64,000 nt of DNA from Delftia acidovorans (GCA_031286585.1 JAITUC010000038.1:496001-560000); one strand, 5' to 3'. Positions 8,501 to 18,300 are shown, counted from the first letter of the stretch. Translations and numbers: made by a program. The notes: generated by a model from the sequence alone, not told the origin.

Positions 8501-9524
8501 CGCGTGGATCCGTCAGCGTGGCAACGAATTTTCGTGATTCCCTGAGGTATTGCACCGAACCCGTTGCAGTGCCCTCGCGGCCACTGAAACTGCCGACACG
8601 CCCGCCCCCCCAATTGGTCTGCAGTTTCCGGGTGGTGCCACTGGTTCCCGTGGGATCAAGGGTGATGCCCAGGTTGCCTAGCGTGAACTGGGCGGCGGGC
8701 GCCGGCGCACTGGCGCTGTACTGGGCCGTGATCTTGCCCCCCAGCGGGTCCGTGCGGCTGGTGAGTTGGCCGTTGCCGTCATAGGTGTACGTCCATCGGT
8801 TGCCCCTGGTATCCAATACTTCAGTCAGTCGCCTGGTGATCCCAGATCCCGCCCAGGTGTAGCGCACGATATTGCCTGATCGGTCCTCGATGCTAGTGAC
8901 AATGCCGTCGGCCAGGTTGAGCCGCAAAGCCAACTGCCCATGGTGGTCAAGAATGCGGATGCTGGAAGCGCTGTCGTAACTGAACCGGACCTGAATGCCA
9001 TTGAAGTCCGTATAACCCTGAATGCGCCCCTGCGCGTCATAGTCGATGGTGTTGCCGCGGCGGTCATACCACTGCCAGCCATCCTGGCCAGGGCGATTCA
9101 CCTGCCGGATGAAAGTGGGCGCATTCACCCTGTCCTTGGCGATGAATAGGCCCGACTGGCCGCTTCTTTCATATAGCGTGCCTGCGCGCTGGATGGTCTT
9201 GGCATCCCTGCCCAATGGATCAAGCTCGAAGTCCAGCGGAGCCCATGCGGGGTTGAGCCACCAGCGCCCAAGAGTCCAAGTGCGGGTAATGTCGATGCTT
9301 CCACCCAGTACCTTGACCTGCAAATCGGTGTTGACCTCCCGGTATTCACCGTTGGGCCACTTGATGTGCGGATACTCGCTTGCCTGAACCTGCAAGACTG
9401 CCAAGCTCAGCAGAGCATATGCCCAGGCAAGGATGTGCCTGAAAGTCCAGGGCAAGGCCCGCCGTGCTGCGGCGCACTTGGGTGGATATTTAGCTTCAAT
9501 CAGATGCTTCAGTTCCTGGGTCAT
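5505..9524 (-). CDS. Full-length secreted RHS/YD-repeat polymorphic toxin
   Basis: 1339 residues. A long N-terminal extension leads to a signal-like hydrophobic segment ending VLQVQAS at about 50. Next come an N-terminal domain (residues about 50-170) and more than 20 YD repeats. The RHS core has YLHNDHLSTPQAA, INLRFAGQYFDEETG, QRDYSPGLGRYLQNDPIGL and NPLKYFDFNGL. RHS cores of this type cut themselves and enclose a C-terminal toxin. The tip after the core is about 80 residues, rich in Gly, Pro, Lys and Trp (GKHWKDDPKKPGWGWQKD), and ends with two Cys near FCPLCEYMPPP. I do not recognise the toxin family. ATG 9522-9524 is preceded by GGGGA. Sequence below about 5960 turns AT-rich, which fits tip exchange. 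The Sel1 gene follows immediately. No VgrG, PAAR or Tc-toxin partner lies in the window. Confidence 0.8.
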   Translation of the reverse strand: MTQELKHLIEAKYPPKCAAARRALPWTFRHILAWAYALLSLAVLQVQASEYPHIKWPNGEYREVNTDLQVKVLGGSIDITRTWTLGRWWLNPAWAPLDFELDPLGRDAKTIQRAGTLYERSGQSGLFIAKDRVNAPTFIRQVNRPGQDGWQWYDRRGNTIDYDAQGRIQGYTDFNGIQVRFSYDSASSIRILDHHGQLALRLNLADGIVTSIEDRSGNIVRYTWAGSGITRRLTEVLDTRGNRWTYTYDGNGQLTSRTDPLGGKITAQYSASAPAPAAQFTLGNLGITLDPTGTSGTTRKLQTNWGGGRVGSFSGREGTATGSVQYLRESRKFVATLTDPRGNRLVVHYEKDGLESSRSLNDKPIRQRSWDGNYTDRLVDERGNTRTTYWDYNRRPLRIRHPDGSEESYTYDPVHGETTSHTNELGTVTTWRHDSKGRAVQRIEAQGTALERITAWEYDELGQIVRQTLGTGAQASVTTYAYDGNGNRKTATDAEGGVWSYTHTVTGQIASVTNPLGHTTRHEYDSHGNRIKTIYPSGLTSSARFDALGNETQSMDGEGHTTVATYDSQSRLVTATNALGHAYRYEYNAYGDIVSQNTPTGNRHELGYDSLGRVASYKNPAGDSSQYEYGALGTPQANLLQAINYPGGLAELGQYDPRGRRTSIIRKAHNGESLSLHYSLDSAGQTAAITSPGGKTTIYEYDALGRVAKSIDANGQATQMAYNLLHQITRVTDANGNVHTRQYDRLGRLTEEMRPEGGKTTYAYDAAGFLVKKTNAAGDVSNYTYNSDGLLTLLTRTSPQAGQPGLSSSITYRYDKAGRLAGYEQKDGSGKLISQAGYSRDALGRISQEQLIYGNGANRVTATLAQGWDADGRKTSQGYPDSSAAAFSYDKGYLKEATQPGSTDKITWADYQWMLPTKVQYPGASRSIAYDGVYRIQGIQVQGASNANLLTLGYQYDVESSITRKTLQLGADVNGTVDYAYDALDRLTQARPSTSLAGLGLPQEQYGYDAVHNRISSLHQPGEWQYASGNRLTQRGLGTDLVRYDYTATGHIQSATRNGSVTTNIYDATERRVAVEQDGQLIARYQYDPFGRRISKTLGAGQTTWFIYSEEGLLAELDAVGNTIKTYGWQPDAEWGTEPLWQADHASGQNSSSRTYHYLHNDHLSTPQAASDAAGSSSWQVLSESFGYTFELSGKRTRINLRFAGQYFDEETGTNYNYQRDYSPGLGRYLQNDPIGLDGGVNVFVYVEANPLKYFDFNGLGKGERGYGRGPNSTDNPGKHWKDDPKKPGWGWQKDPQSGKPTYKKRPPWLPPIKGLGPLFCPLCEYMPPPEPPVGPELC

Positions 9525-9633
9525 TTTTTACGTTTCCCCGTGGACCGCTGGTGGGTCCCCTCTCCAAACCTCTGCACAGCGTTGTGATGGCTGCGCCCCT
9601 GGACCGGCCTGCCAGATGGCAAGACGGCCGACG

Positions 9634-12600
9634 TCACCCCCCACATGAGGGAGGGCCGTTCGCCCCGGGTCCGTCGCCTCCCGGCGCATTGGGCCCCTCT
9701 CCTCCCGGCCCGTCACCACCAGGACCTTCGCCACCTGGGCCGTCACCACCGGTGCCCCCCCCCGGGCCGGCACCGCTGCCGTCACCCATGAAACCTCCGC
9801 CGAATCCGCCACCATGGCCGCCCAGCATTGGACCATCGCCCTTCCCACCGCCAGCGCCTGAACCACCAGCACCGCCGCCTCCAGGGCCGCCGCCTTCGGA
9901 GCTACAGCCACCGCTAAGGCACCAAGGCGTGCAGCCCTGCGTCAAGCCGATGGGTGTTCCACCACCACCAGTCCCGCCACTGCCCCAGCCACCAGAGCCA
10001 CCGCCCGCACCGAGGCCTCCGGTTCCGCCAGTCCCTCCGATGCCTGTGCTTCCGCACGCGCCGCCAACGAGCCTGTTGAAAGTGGCTGAGAGAGAACGCG
10101 ATTCCTCTTCGCCATTCGCGCAGATCCACGCCAATTCAACCGTTGCCCACATGGCGTAGGCAGCGCAACTGCCCGCATTGCGCGCATTCACCACGATGCT
10201 CTGCACGGCACCCATCTCCGCCGAACGTGCCTGCCTGAAGCCCATGCTGCGCGGGTGCAGCTTGACGGCCGTGATGCGGTAGGGAATGACCACGCGCTGC
10301 TTGGCGGCCAGGGTCTTGGGGATGTCAGCCAGGAATTCGTAGCGGTAGTACTCGTCAGACTGCGGCGGCGTGAAGACGACCTTGTCGGCCTGGAGCAGGC
10401 CGTAGTTGGTCAGCGTGAGTTCGCCCGTGAATTCCTCGCCCACCTGCAACTCGGGCAGGTTGATGGACAGGGGCTCCAGCAGCACCACGGGGGCCGGTAC
10501 CTGGGTCTGGAAGGTGGCTTCCAGGGTGATCTGATACTCGTCCTTGATGGTGGTTTCCGTCACGCTGAAGTCGATGCTGATGGTCTGGTACTGCAGGTGC
10601 ACGTGCTCCGAGGTGGTGACGCCCGGGCGCACGAAGATGCGGCCCGACCTGTCGGCATGGCGCGGGCCGCTGGCGCGGTAGGTGTAGGTGCCGGGCGGCA
10701 GGTCGGTGAGCACGGCCTTGCCCTGCGCGTCCGTGATGAGGGTGCGCAGATAGGTGAGCACGGCATCGTTTTGCAGGCGGATGCGCACGTTGGCCACGCC
10801 CGGTATGGGTTTGCCGCCCGCGTCCAGTGTTTCCGTGAACAGGTCGGTGGCATGAAAGCTCAGCCCGCCCTGCCCGCTTTGCGTGACGGCCACCGAGACG
10901 GGAATGGTGCCCGTGCCCTGGTTGCTGGCCGTGATCTGCAGGCGGTAGTTGTAGATGCCGTCGGCCACGTCCTTGCCCGGGCTGGCCGTGACCTGGATGG
11001 GCACCTGGGCGCCCACGTCCACGACGCCGATGTGGCTGGCGCTGGACAGGAAGATCCAGGAAGGCGCGGCCTTGCCGTCCTTGTCCACCAGTTGGACCTT
11101 CACGTCCTGGGCTGCCACCAAGCCACGGTTGCCGATGGTGATGCCTTCGGTGACTGTCTTTTCCTGCTGCACGCCTGTTTCTATGTAGGTGGGGTTGGCA
11201 AACAGTTCGGGCAGGGCCTGCACCAGCCGGTAGTGGATGGTGAAGCTTCCCCGGGGCGTGTCGCCCGTCTCGCTGGCGTAGGCCGTGAGCACGACGGTGC
11301 CCGACTCCCCGGCGGAGGCACTGCCCGTGAAGCGGATGACCATGGGCACCGAGGCGCCTGCTGCCACGTTGACCGGCGCACCCGGCTCCACGCTGATGCC
11401 CGGCGGCAGGCTGCCGCTGGGCTGCTGCGCCGGAACCACGGCCCAGCGCACGCCGGTGGCGCCCGTGCCCGCGCTGGTACGCGCGTTGACCGTGATGCTG
11501 GCGGCAAAGCCACGCGGCGCGGTGAGCTGGTAGCTGGCCAGGTCGAAGCTCAGCCGGTTGATGGTGAAGCGCCCCTGCTCGGTGGTGGTGGCCTCTTCCG
11601 GATGGATGACGGAGACGATGTAGGTGCCGTTGTCATTGGCCGTGGGCACGAATTCGTAGCGGTACTGGCCGCTGTCGTCGGTGGCGATGCCTATGCGCCG
11701 CTTGAAGCCCGAGATGTCCAGCACCATGCGCAATGCCGCGTTGGGCATGGGCTGCCCGCTGGCGCGTGATACGGCGGCACCGGCAATGACAACGCGTTGC
11801 GCGCCGTACGAGACCGCCGGGCTGACGGAGCTGACCGTGCCCGTATAGGGCGTCTTGGGCTGTTCAGGCTCGGGCGGCTTGTTGTTGACGGTGACGGCGC
11901 GCGTGGCTTCGCCGGTCTTGCCTGCCTTGCTGGTGGCCACGGCCCTGAGCGTGAAGGCACCGTTGGCCACGCCCGAAGTGTCCCACTGCACGCTGTACGG
12001 AGCCTGCGTGGCCGAGCCAATCAGGCTGCCATTGGCGAAGAAGTCGACCTTGGCAATGCCGTCAGGTGCCGAGGCGGCGACACCTACGGCCGTGCTGCCG
12101 ACAACAGTGGCATCCTGGCCGGGCATGGTGAAGTTCACCGTCGGAGCCGCGATGGCATAGGTCACGGCAACCGCCGCGCTCCTGGGGCTGGTGCCGCGCG
12201 CATTGCTGGCCGTGGCCTCGATGCGGTGCGCGCCTTCGCCAGGCAGGTTCAGGCTGCCGGAGAAGCTGCCATTGGCTGGCACGGCCATCGGCGTGCCCAC
12301 GGCCTGGCCGCCCAGATACAGCTGCACCTGCGAGCCCGCCATGGCCGTGCCGGAGACGGCCAGTTGCGGCGTGGACACCTGTGCGTTGTTGACGGGCTGC
12401 GCAATGACAGGGGCAGGCGGCGCGCTAAGGCTGAGAGTGAAAGGGATGTCCAGCACCGCTGCGACCCCATCCACGTCGGTGGCCGTGATGCCGAACCTGT
12501 GCGTGCCGTTGGGCAGTTGCGCAAAGTCGATGAACTGGCTGTGGCTGAACGGGCTGGTGTTGCCGCCGCTGCGCTCGAAGATCTGCAGGCCGTTGATGGT

Positions 12601-14352
12601 GGCCTTGACGCTGGTGATACCTATAACGCTCTGCACAGAAACCGTCAGTTCGCCCGGCTCCCGTATGGCCGCGCTGGGTTCCAGTGCTGCGTTGGCAAAG
12701 GTGGCACTGATCTGCGGAGGAGCAGGTATATAAGAGAATTTTGTACCCTGCCCAGCTCCACTGTAACTTTCGCCATTTCTCCCCGCCGCAAAGATGACAT
12801 GTTCTCCTCTTTGATCCAGACGGTGGGATCCATAGGAAAATCTACCATCCCTATCCACAGGAATATTGGATGCAATTTCCCGGCCATCCAGGAAGACAGA
12901 CACTGCTTGGCTGTTCTTGGCCACACCTGAGATCTGCAGCTCAGGGGCCTGCATTATGGTATTTTCAAGCGGCTGCAGAATAACTGGCCGAGACAGGACG
13001 TCGAACTCAATATCTACTTCCGCCAGATTCCCGGCTACATCAGGAAAAACCAGCTTTGCAAATATCTTGCTTTTTTCTGATGGAAACTCAAATACAAACT
13101 CTCTTTCACTAATGCCAACAGCATGCTCCATTGCGGGATCGGCATGAGCGGCATCATATGAAATCTTTACAACCCCGTCCCTTGGAGCTGAACCATTATC
13201 CACCACACTATAAGAAATTACTGATTTCCCTGCATCTTTCTGGATGATCCGTGCCAATACTTCGGGAGGAACCAGGTCAATCTTGACCTGCTCAGAGAAT
13301 CCAGACCACTCTTCCCATGTGCCACCGCCATTGATGCTACCCCGAACTCTCAGCCGGTATGCCTCCCCATTTACCACTCCTTCAGGCCATGAGAAATTCA
13401 GAGAATTCCCCACATTACCAAAATAAACCACCTCATTTCTTGAATTTTGCACCTCCACCTCGTACGCATTCATCGCCCCCAAGGCATCCCAATACCATTT
13501 CGGTGATTTATTTGTAAATACAGCCTCTACTGAAGGAGTTGTGAGTGTAAGCCCCGAGATATCCTGAAAATCATACTCACTCTCCTTCAATAACAACTTT
13601 CCATCATCATCCAGGACAAAGGACAAGCTCTGTCGCGGACGAATTGAATTTTCCTTGTTGCAGCCAACTTCGATTCCTTCGCCCTGTCGCCCCTGGATGC
13701 CTATCGTTGCAGATTTCCCATTACTCTCCGTACCCAGCAGATACCTATATTGAAACTTTATTTCATTGGTTTTTTCATGCAAAACAACCTGAAAAGTACC
13801 CATAGGCAAATTCGTGCCATAGAAATACATGTTCGTCCACTGAACTATCAATTTTCTCCGAGGAGCCTCGCCTTGCGTCAGATAGTGGATCATTCCTCCT
13901 GCCTGCCCCGAAACATCCGTACGAAGATCATCCCAATAGACAAAAATCGTATCACCCAGGGAGGTCTGCGAAAGACAAGTGTTTGCATATGCTGTCGTTT
14001 TGTTATCAAAACTGAGTAAACCATTTGTGGTTACATAGAAATCAGTATGTTTCCTTCCAAAATATTCAAATTCAAAACCTATGGGAAACTTCCCTGCAGC
14101 GACATCGTCACCACGCAACCCCGTATCAATTCCCTGTCCAGCGCTTCCAATGGAAGTGATAATTGAAAAAATAAATAGCACCAAGAAATTACGAAACATC
14201 GTTGTTGCGCAAACAATTGATCCAGGAATGCTAAAAATCACACCACAGATTATTACCTTCAGAAAATCCATCGATTTTCCAGCGACCACATGGATACCTA
14301 ATAAAACTTTCCACACCCAATGAGCAATGGCCATTTTCTTCTGCGCCAACAT
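9634..14352 (-). CDS. Giant secreted protein: NIDO-like head, Ig-like repeats, Gly-rich tail
   Basis: 1572 residues. ATG 14350-14352 has GAGG five bases upstream; a second hydrophobic, signal-like segment starts at Met52 (FRNFLVLFIFSIITSIGSAG). Residues about 75-240 resemble a nidogen-type extracellular domain (FYVTTNGLLSF, FVYWDDL, IVQWTNMYFY, IGIQG). A fibronectin-like part follows, then several bacterial Ig-like modules from about 440 to 860 (PVIAQPVNNAQVSTP, VDFFANGSLIGS) and carboxypeptidase-regulatory-like modules (DSGQYRYEF, GTYTYRASG). The last 140 residues are almost all Gly with repeated GGDGPGGEGP and end in Cys-Gly-Gly. DNA above about 12720 (head) is AT-rich and the rest GC-rich, so the head looks exchanged. 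It sits 109 bases before the RHS gene. An adhesin or surface scaffold for the RHS protein is plausible but unproven. Confidence 0.7.
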   Translation of the reverse strand: MLAQKKMAIAHWVWKVLLGIHVVAGKSMDFLKVIICGVIFSIPGSIVCATTMFRNFLVLFIFSIITSIGSAGQGIDTGLRGDDVAAGKFPIGFEFEYFGRKHTDFYVTTNGLLSFDNKTTAYANTCLSQTSLGDTIFVYWDDLRTDVSGQAGGMIHYLTQGEAPRRKLIVQWTNMYFYGTNLPMGTFQVVLHEKTNEIKFQYRYLLGTESNGKSATIGIQGRQGEGIEVGCNKENSIRPRQSLSFVLDDDGKLLLKESEYDFQDISGLTLTTPSVEAVFTNKSPKWYWDALGAMNAYEVEVQNSRNEVVYFGNVGNSLNFSWPEGVVNGEAYRLRVRGSINGGGTWEEWSGFSEQVKIDLVPPEVLARIIQKDAGKSVISYSVVDNGSAPRDGVVKISYDAAHADPAMEHAVGISEREFVFEFPSEKSKIFAKLVFPDVAGNLAEVDIEFDVLSRPVILQPLENTIMQAPELQISGVAKNSQAVSVFLDGREIASNIPVDRDGRFSYGSHRLDQRGEHVIFAAGRNGESYSGAGQGTKFSYIPAPPQISATFANAALEPSAAIREPGELTVSVQSVIGITSVKATINGLQIFERSGGNTSPFSHSQFIDFAQLPNGTHRFGITATDVDGVAAVLDIPFTLSLSAPPAPVIAQPVNNAQVSTPQLAVSGTAMAGSQVQLYLGGQAVGTPMAVPANGSFSGSLNLPGEGAHRIEATASNARGTSPRSAAVAVTYAIAAPTVNFTMPGQDATVVGSTAVGVAASAPDGIAKVDFFANGSLIGSATQAPYSVQWDTSGVANGAFTLRAVATSKAGKTGEATRAVTVNNKPPEPEQPKTPYTGTVSSVSPAVSYGAQRVVIAGAAVSRASGQPMPNAALRMVLDISGFKRRIGIATDDSGQYRYEFVPTANDNGTYIVSVIHPEEATTTEQGRFTINRLSFDLASYQLTAPRGFAASITVNARTSAGTGATGVRWAVVPAQQPSGSLPPGISVEPGAPVNVAAGASVPMVIRFTGSASAGESGTVVLTAYASETGDTPRGSFTIHYRLVQALPELFANPTYIETGVQQEKTVTEGITIGNRGLVAAQDVKVQLVDKDGKAAPSWIFLSSASHIGVVDVGAQVPIQVTASPGKDVADGIYNYRLQITASNQGTGTIPVSVAVTQSGQGGLSFHATDLFTETLDAGGKPIPGVANVRIRLQNDAVLTYLRTLITDAQGKAVLTDLPPGTYTYRASGPRHADRSGRIFVRPGVTTSEHVHLQYQTISIDFSVTETTIKDEYQITLEATFQTQVPAPVVLLEPLSINLPELQVGEEFTGELTLTNYGLLQADKVVFTPPQSDEYYRYEFLADIPKTLAAKQRVVIPYRITAVKLHPRSMGFRQARSAEMGAVQSIVVNARNAGSCAAYAMWATVELAWICANGEEESRSLSATFNRLVGGACGSTGIGGTGGTGGLGAGGGSGGWGSGGTGGGGTPIGLTQGCTPWCLSGGCSSEGGGPGGGGAGGSGAGGGKGDGPMLGGHGGGFGGGFMGDGSGAGPGGGTGGDGPGGEGPGGDGPGGEGPNAPGGDGPGANGPPSCGG

Positions 14353-14382
14353 ATGTGCCTCGCAATCTCGTAAATCTGGTTT

Positions 14383-15333
14383 TCAAAACCGCCCGCATGC
14401 CGCCTGAAGCCGGTGGCCCGCCGTTGTTCCGATGGCCTGCATGCTCGCCACCTGGGCCTGATAGGCCTGCCATCCGCCCAGCAGCCAGAACACGGGCACT
14501 GCGTCAGGCCGATGCCCCAAAGAGGCCTGTTGCATTGCCAGTCGGGCACGCAACTCAGGCTCCGTCGAAGCGTCGGCCATGACCACCAAGGCCCGGGATG
14601 CGGAGACTCCTGGCTGGTCGCCGCGTGCCTTGCGGCTGGCTATGGCGTTCAGTTGGATGGCCAGATCGTGCGTGGCGTCCAGCCGGTGCGTTTGTTGTGC
14701 ATCAACGGGTGACTGCACAACAGGTGATGCATCCAGGGCCTTGCTGAGGGACAGCACCGTCCACGCCAGGCCCTGCCCCAGACTGGCGATCCAGTCGCTG
14801 GCGGACAAGTCCTGCAAGCCGGCCGGCGCCCTGGGATGCAAGGCAGTCGCCGCGCCACCCTGCAAGGCCTTCACACCGGCAAAGCCCTGGCTGCGCAATT
14901 GCCGGCATGCGGCGTCAAGGTCCGCATGGTCCAGCCCGGTGCCCAGCAGGATGACTTCCTCCTGCATCAGAAAGCGCTTGCCTTGCAGCTCCTGCAAATC
15001 CATCTGCATGGCCTGCGTGACGGGCGATGCGCGTCGGTGCTGCGCCGGCCGCACGTCAACGAGCATGGCCGCCTGTGCGCCAGGGGAAACAAGGCGCTGC
15101 CGCCATTCGGCCGGGCTCATCCAGCAGGAAGGGGTCAACGCCAAAGGCGCCCCCTGCCGAGGCCACGTCACAGGGGGCTCGGCAGCGCTCGTGTCCCCTA
15201 CGGCATGCGCGTCTGCCCGACAGGACCGCGGCTCAGCACCGGTCTGCGCCTGCAATGGCGCAGCCGCCAGGACGGCTGTGCACACCGCCAGTGCATGCGC
15301 CAGGACGGCGCCCGGAAAACGGAGCGGATTCAT
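14383..15333 (-). CDS. Secreted protein with two degenerate rhodanese-like domains
   Basis: 316 residues. The N-terminus is a signal peptide (ALAVCTAVLAAAPLQAQ). Residues about 75-160 look like a rhodanese fold (AAMLVDVRPAQHR, then VILLGTGLDHADLDAACRQL, then GFAGVKALQGG). Residues about 245-300 look like a second (RALVVMADAS, VFWLLGGWQAY). In both, the loop that carries the catalytic Cys has none (LLGTGL and VMADAS), so sulfur-transfer activity is unlikely and a binding role is more plausible. Its ATG overlaps the stop of the upstream 1499-aa gene (ATGA), and the 1572-aa gene begins 31 bases downstream. The three genes are therefore very probably one transcript. The exact family is uncertain. 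Confidence 0.65.
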   Translation of the reverse strand: MNPLRFPGAVLAHALAVCTAVLAAAPLQAQTGAEPRSCRADAHAVGDTSAAEPPVTWPRQGAPLALTPSCWMSPAEWRQRLVSPGAQAAMLVDVRPAQHRRASPVTQAMQMDLQELQGKRFLMQEEVILLGTGLDHADLDAACRQLRSQGFAGVKALQGGAATALHPRAPAGLQDLSASDWIASLGQGLAWTVLSLSKALDASPVVQSPVDAQQTHRLDATHDLAIQLNAIASRKARGDQPGVSASRALVVMADASTEPELRARLAMQQASLGHRPDAVPVFWLLGGWQAYQAQVASMQAIGTTAGHRLQAACGRF

Positions 15334-18300
15334 GCATCCATTCCCGAGCCTGCACGGGCGGCGCGCCGGCGCCTGTGCTGCAGGCAGGCGCCCAAAGCCA
15401 TGAGAGCGGACAACAGCGCCAGGCCCGCGGCCTCCAGCCCAGGAACCGCCGTCAACTGATCCTCAGGCAAGGGCCCGGACTGTATGACGGGGCCGCCCGG
15501 GTCCTTGATGACGCCATTGGCCTGCAAGTCGTCGTCGCCCAACTGGCCATCGGTGATGGTGTAGCTGATGCGGTTGCCGTTGATCGACAGGTTCCTGGGC
15601 GCGTACCAGATGCTGCGGCCGCGCGAATGGGGCGTGGGTCCGTACTTCAGGTAGCTGCTGATGCCGAACAGGTTGGGCCACTCGGTGGTGACGGTGACCG
15701 TGCTGCCGACGTCGCAACCGGTGAGTTCGTAGTCGAACACGCCATGCGGGAAGAGCAGCACGTTGAACAACGGCAGCCAGCCTTCGGGCTTGCGTACAGC
15801 CGTCTTGTCCGGGTTGAAGCGGCAGTTGGCACCCCCACCCGTTACCGAGGCTTTCAGCGTGCCGGAGCCGCTGGGTGTGGGCAGGGTCACATCCTTGCCG
15901 CCCACAGGCGCGGCCTGGTTTTGCAGGGACACAAGCAAGGCTTCGCCTGCACCGGCCGCCGTCACGCGCATCTCGAATGCGCCGACCAGTCCATTGGCGC
16001 GAAGAGCGGGCGACACGGCAACGCCTGCCGCATCGGTGACGACCTGCGCTGCGAGCGTGCCGCCATCAAACACGGCGCTCGCTCCGCTGTCCGGCAGCGC
16101 AAAGACCACGGCCTGGCCGGCCACGGCGGCGCCCTGCACATCGGTGACCTTGACACGTACAGGTGCTGCATAGGCCGTCCCCACGGTGGCCGTCTGCCCA
16201 TCCCCTGTCAGCTTGACGATGCGCAGCACGGGCGCCGAGCCATCCAGGTTGCCCAGCGTGAAGCGCACGCCGCCAGGCAAGGACTCGACGCCGGCGGATA
16301 CGGTGAAGCTGCCCGCAGCGCCAGTGGCCGTCAGCGCCGGGCTGCGTGCCAGGCCCTGTGCGTCGGTGAGCACGCGCGCCTGGCGGCTGCCACCGGCAAA
16401 GCGTGCGGAGGCACCGCTGGCGGGCGCATCGAACGTGACCTCCTGTCCCGCCACCGGCTTGCCACCAGCCGTCTGCAGGCGCACCTGCAGCGGCAGCGCA
16501 AAGGGCTGCTCCAGCCGGGCCGACTGCAGGTCGCCGGACACGATGGAAAGCGTCCAATCCCGCGCGGGCTCCTCCTGCCACTGGGCGGCGACCAAGCCTA
16601 TCCACTGCGCCAGCGATTGCAGAGCCACATTCCGGGTGCCGTGGGATGGCAGTGCCGTCAACAGGGGCTGGGCTTGCACCAGGGCCGAGAGGGCCTGGGC
16701 CGGCTTGTGCTGCTCCATGGCGATCCGGGCCTGGCCCAGCAATGCCTCGACGGCCTGCTGCTGGTCTGCCGTGGCCTGCGCCAGCGCAGCCACTGCGGCC
16801 CGGGTATTGGCGGCGGCTTGAGGTTCTGCGATGACGGCGACCGGCTGCGACCAGCTGTCCACCAGCGATTTGTCGCCGGATTTGCGCAACTGCGTCTCGA
16901 CCGTGGTGGCCAGCGAGGTGCCTGGCAGGTTCAGCCAAGCCTGCACACGCAGCTCGGCCTGGGAAGCATGCTCCAGGGTCCACCTGACCTGATCACCATC
17001 GACCACCGCCTGCGGCGAGGACGAGCGCAGCTTCATGCCACTGGCCAGGGTCATGGCCTGCTCCAGCGCAATGGCTTGTGTGCTGCGGTTGGCGATGCTG
17101 GTTCTGACGCGCACGGCGGATTGCGCCAGCATGGGCTCGGACACAGGCGGGACCAGAGCCGTGAGGCGGGTCTTGGTCCAGTCCTTCCACGGAGCCGCAA
17201 CCGCGCCTTGCGCCAGGGCATCGAAGCCGATCACCAGCACCTGGCCCTTGCCATGCATGGCGCCCAGTGCAGCGGCCTGCCCCGTGCCGTACTGCGCCAG
17301 CTCGACGCTGGAGCCCGCGTTCTCCAACGCCCAGGCCTGGCCTTGCAGCGCCAGCGCTGCATCACCCAGCTGTACCGATGCACCTGCAGGCAGGGGCTGC
17401 GATGAGCGGCTGCCGCTCCAGACGTCGGCCAGGGTGTCCGGCAAAGCGCCCGGTGCGCCATCGATGACCAGCGAGGCACCGCGGTAGACGGCGGCCCGCA
17501 CTTCCTCCATCTGGGAAGCGGCCAGGTCATCCACCGATCCATGGAGCCAGAGCGCGCTGAAGTCACCGGCACGCAAGGCCTTGCGGAGCTCACCTGGCGT
17601 GACCGCCAACTGCACCGAGCCATCGGCCTGCGCCAGCAGATCCTGCAGAGCCTGGCGCTTGGCGTCCGTGCAAGCGGTATCGGCGCCGCATGCGGCATAG
17701 GCCAGCACACGCAGGCCTTGGTCCAGGGTCTGCGAGGCGGCCACGGAGGCCTCCTGCTCACGCCTGAGCAGGGTGCTGGCCGCGTTGTTGCCGGTGACGG
17801 GATCGCGGGTGGCCGCGCCGATGCGCGCGGCCAGCAGGAATTCCTTGGCCGTGGCGCCTGCCGCAGGACGCACCTGCAGCACCAGGGTCGGGGCGGAGTC
17901 CTTGGCCATGTCGCCCAGGGTCCAGCGGCCCTGCGAATAGCTGCCCGCCGATGCCGACTGGCTGGCGATCTCGAGTCCCTGGGGTATGTCCACATTAACG
18001 ACGGTGGAAGCTGCGATGGCCGGCCCGGCATTGCGTGCCGTGATGGTGACCGTGGAGCCGCCGTCGCGGCTCATGGTGGCCGGTGCCGCCGTCACGCTGA
18101 TGCCCGTGTCCGCTTCCGGCTCGGGATCTGGCCCGGTCGCCTTGGCGGAGCGCTTGGCGAACAGATAGCCCGCAGCCGCCGTACCGGTGGCCAGATCAAT
18201 ACCCGATATGCGTCCCGGCGCGGGCTGGCCGCCCGCCGTGCCCGCCAGGGCAGCGCCATCGACCAGTCCCTCGCTGACGGCAGCCGACAGCGCGTAGCTG

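Noticed and set aside
10255..11769. 504-codon plus-strand frame opposite the 1572-aa gene
   Set aside because: Shadow frame caused by GC-rich codon bias; no start signal and no protein features.
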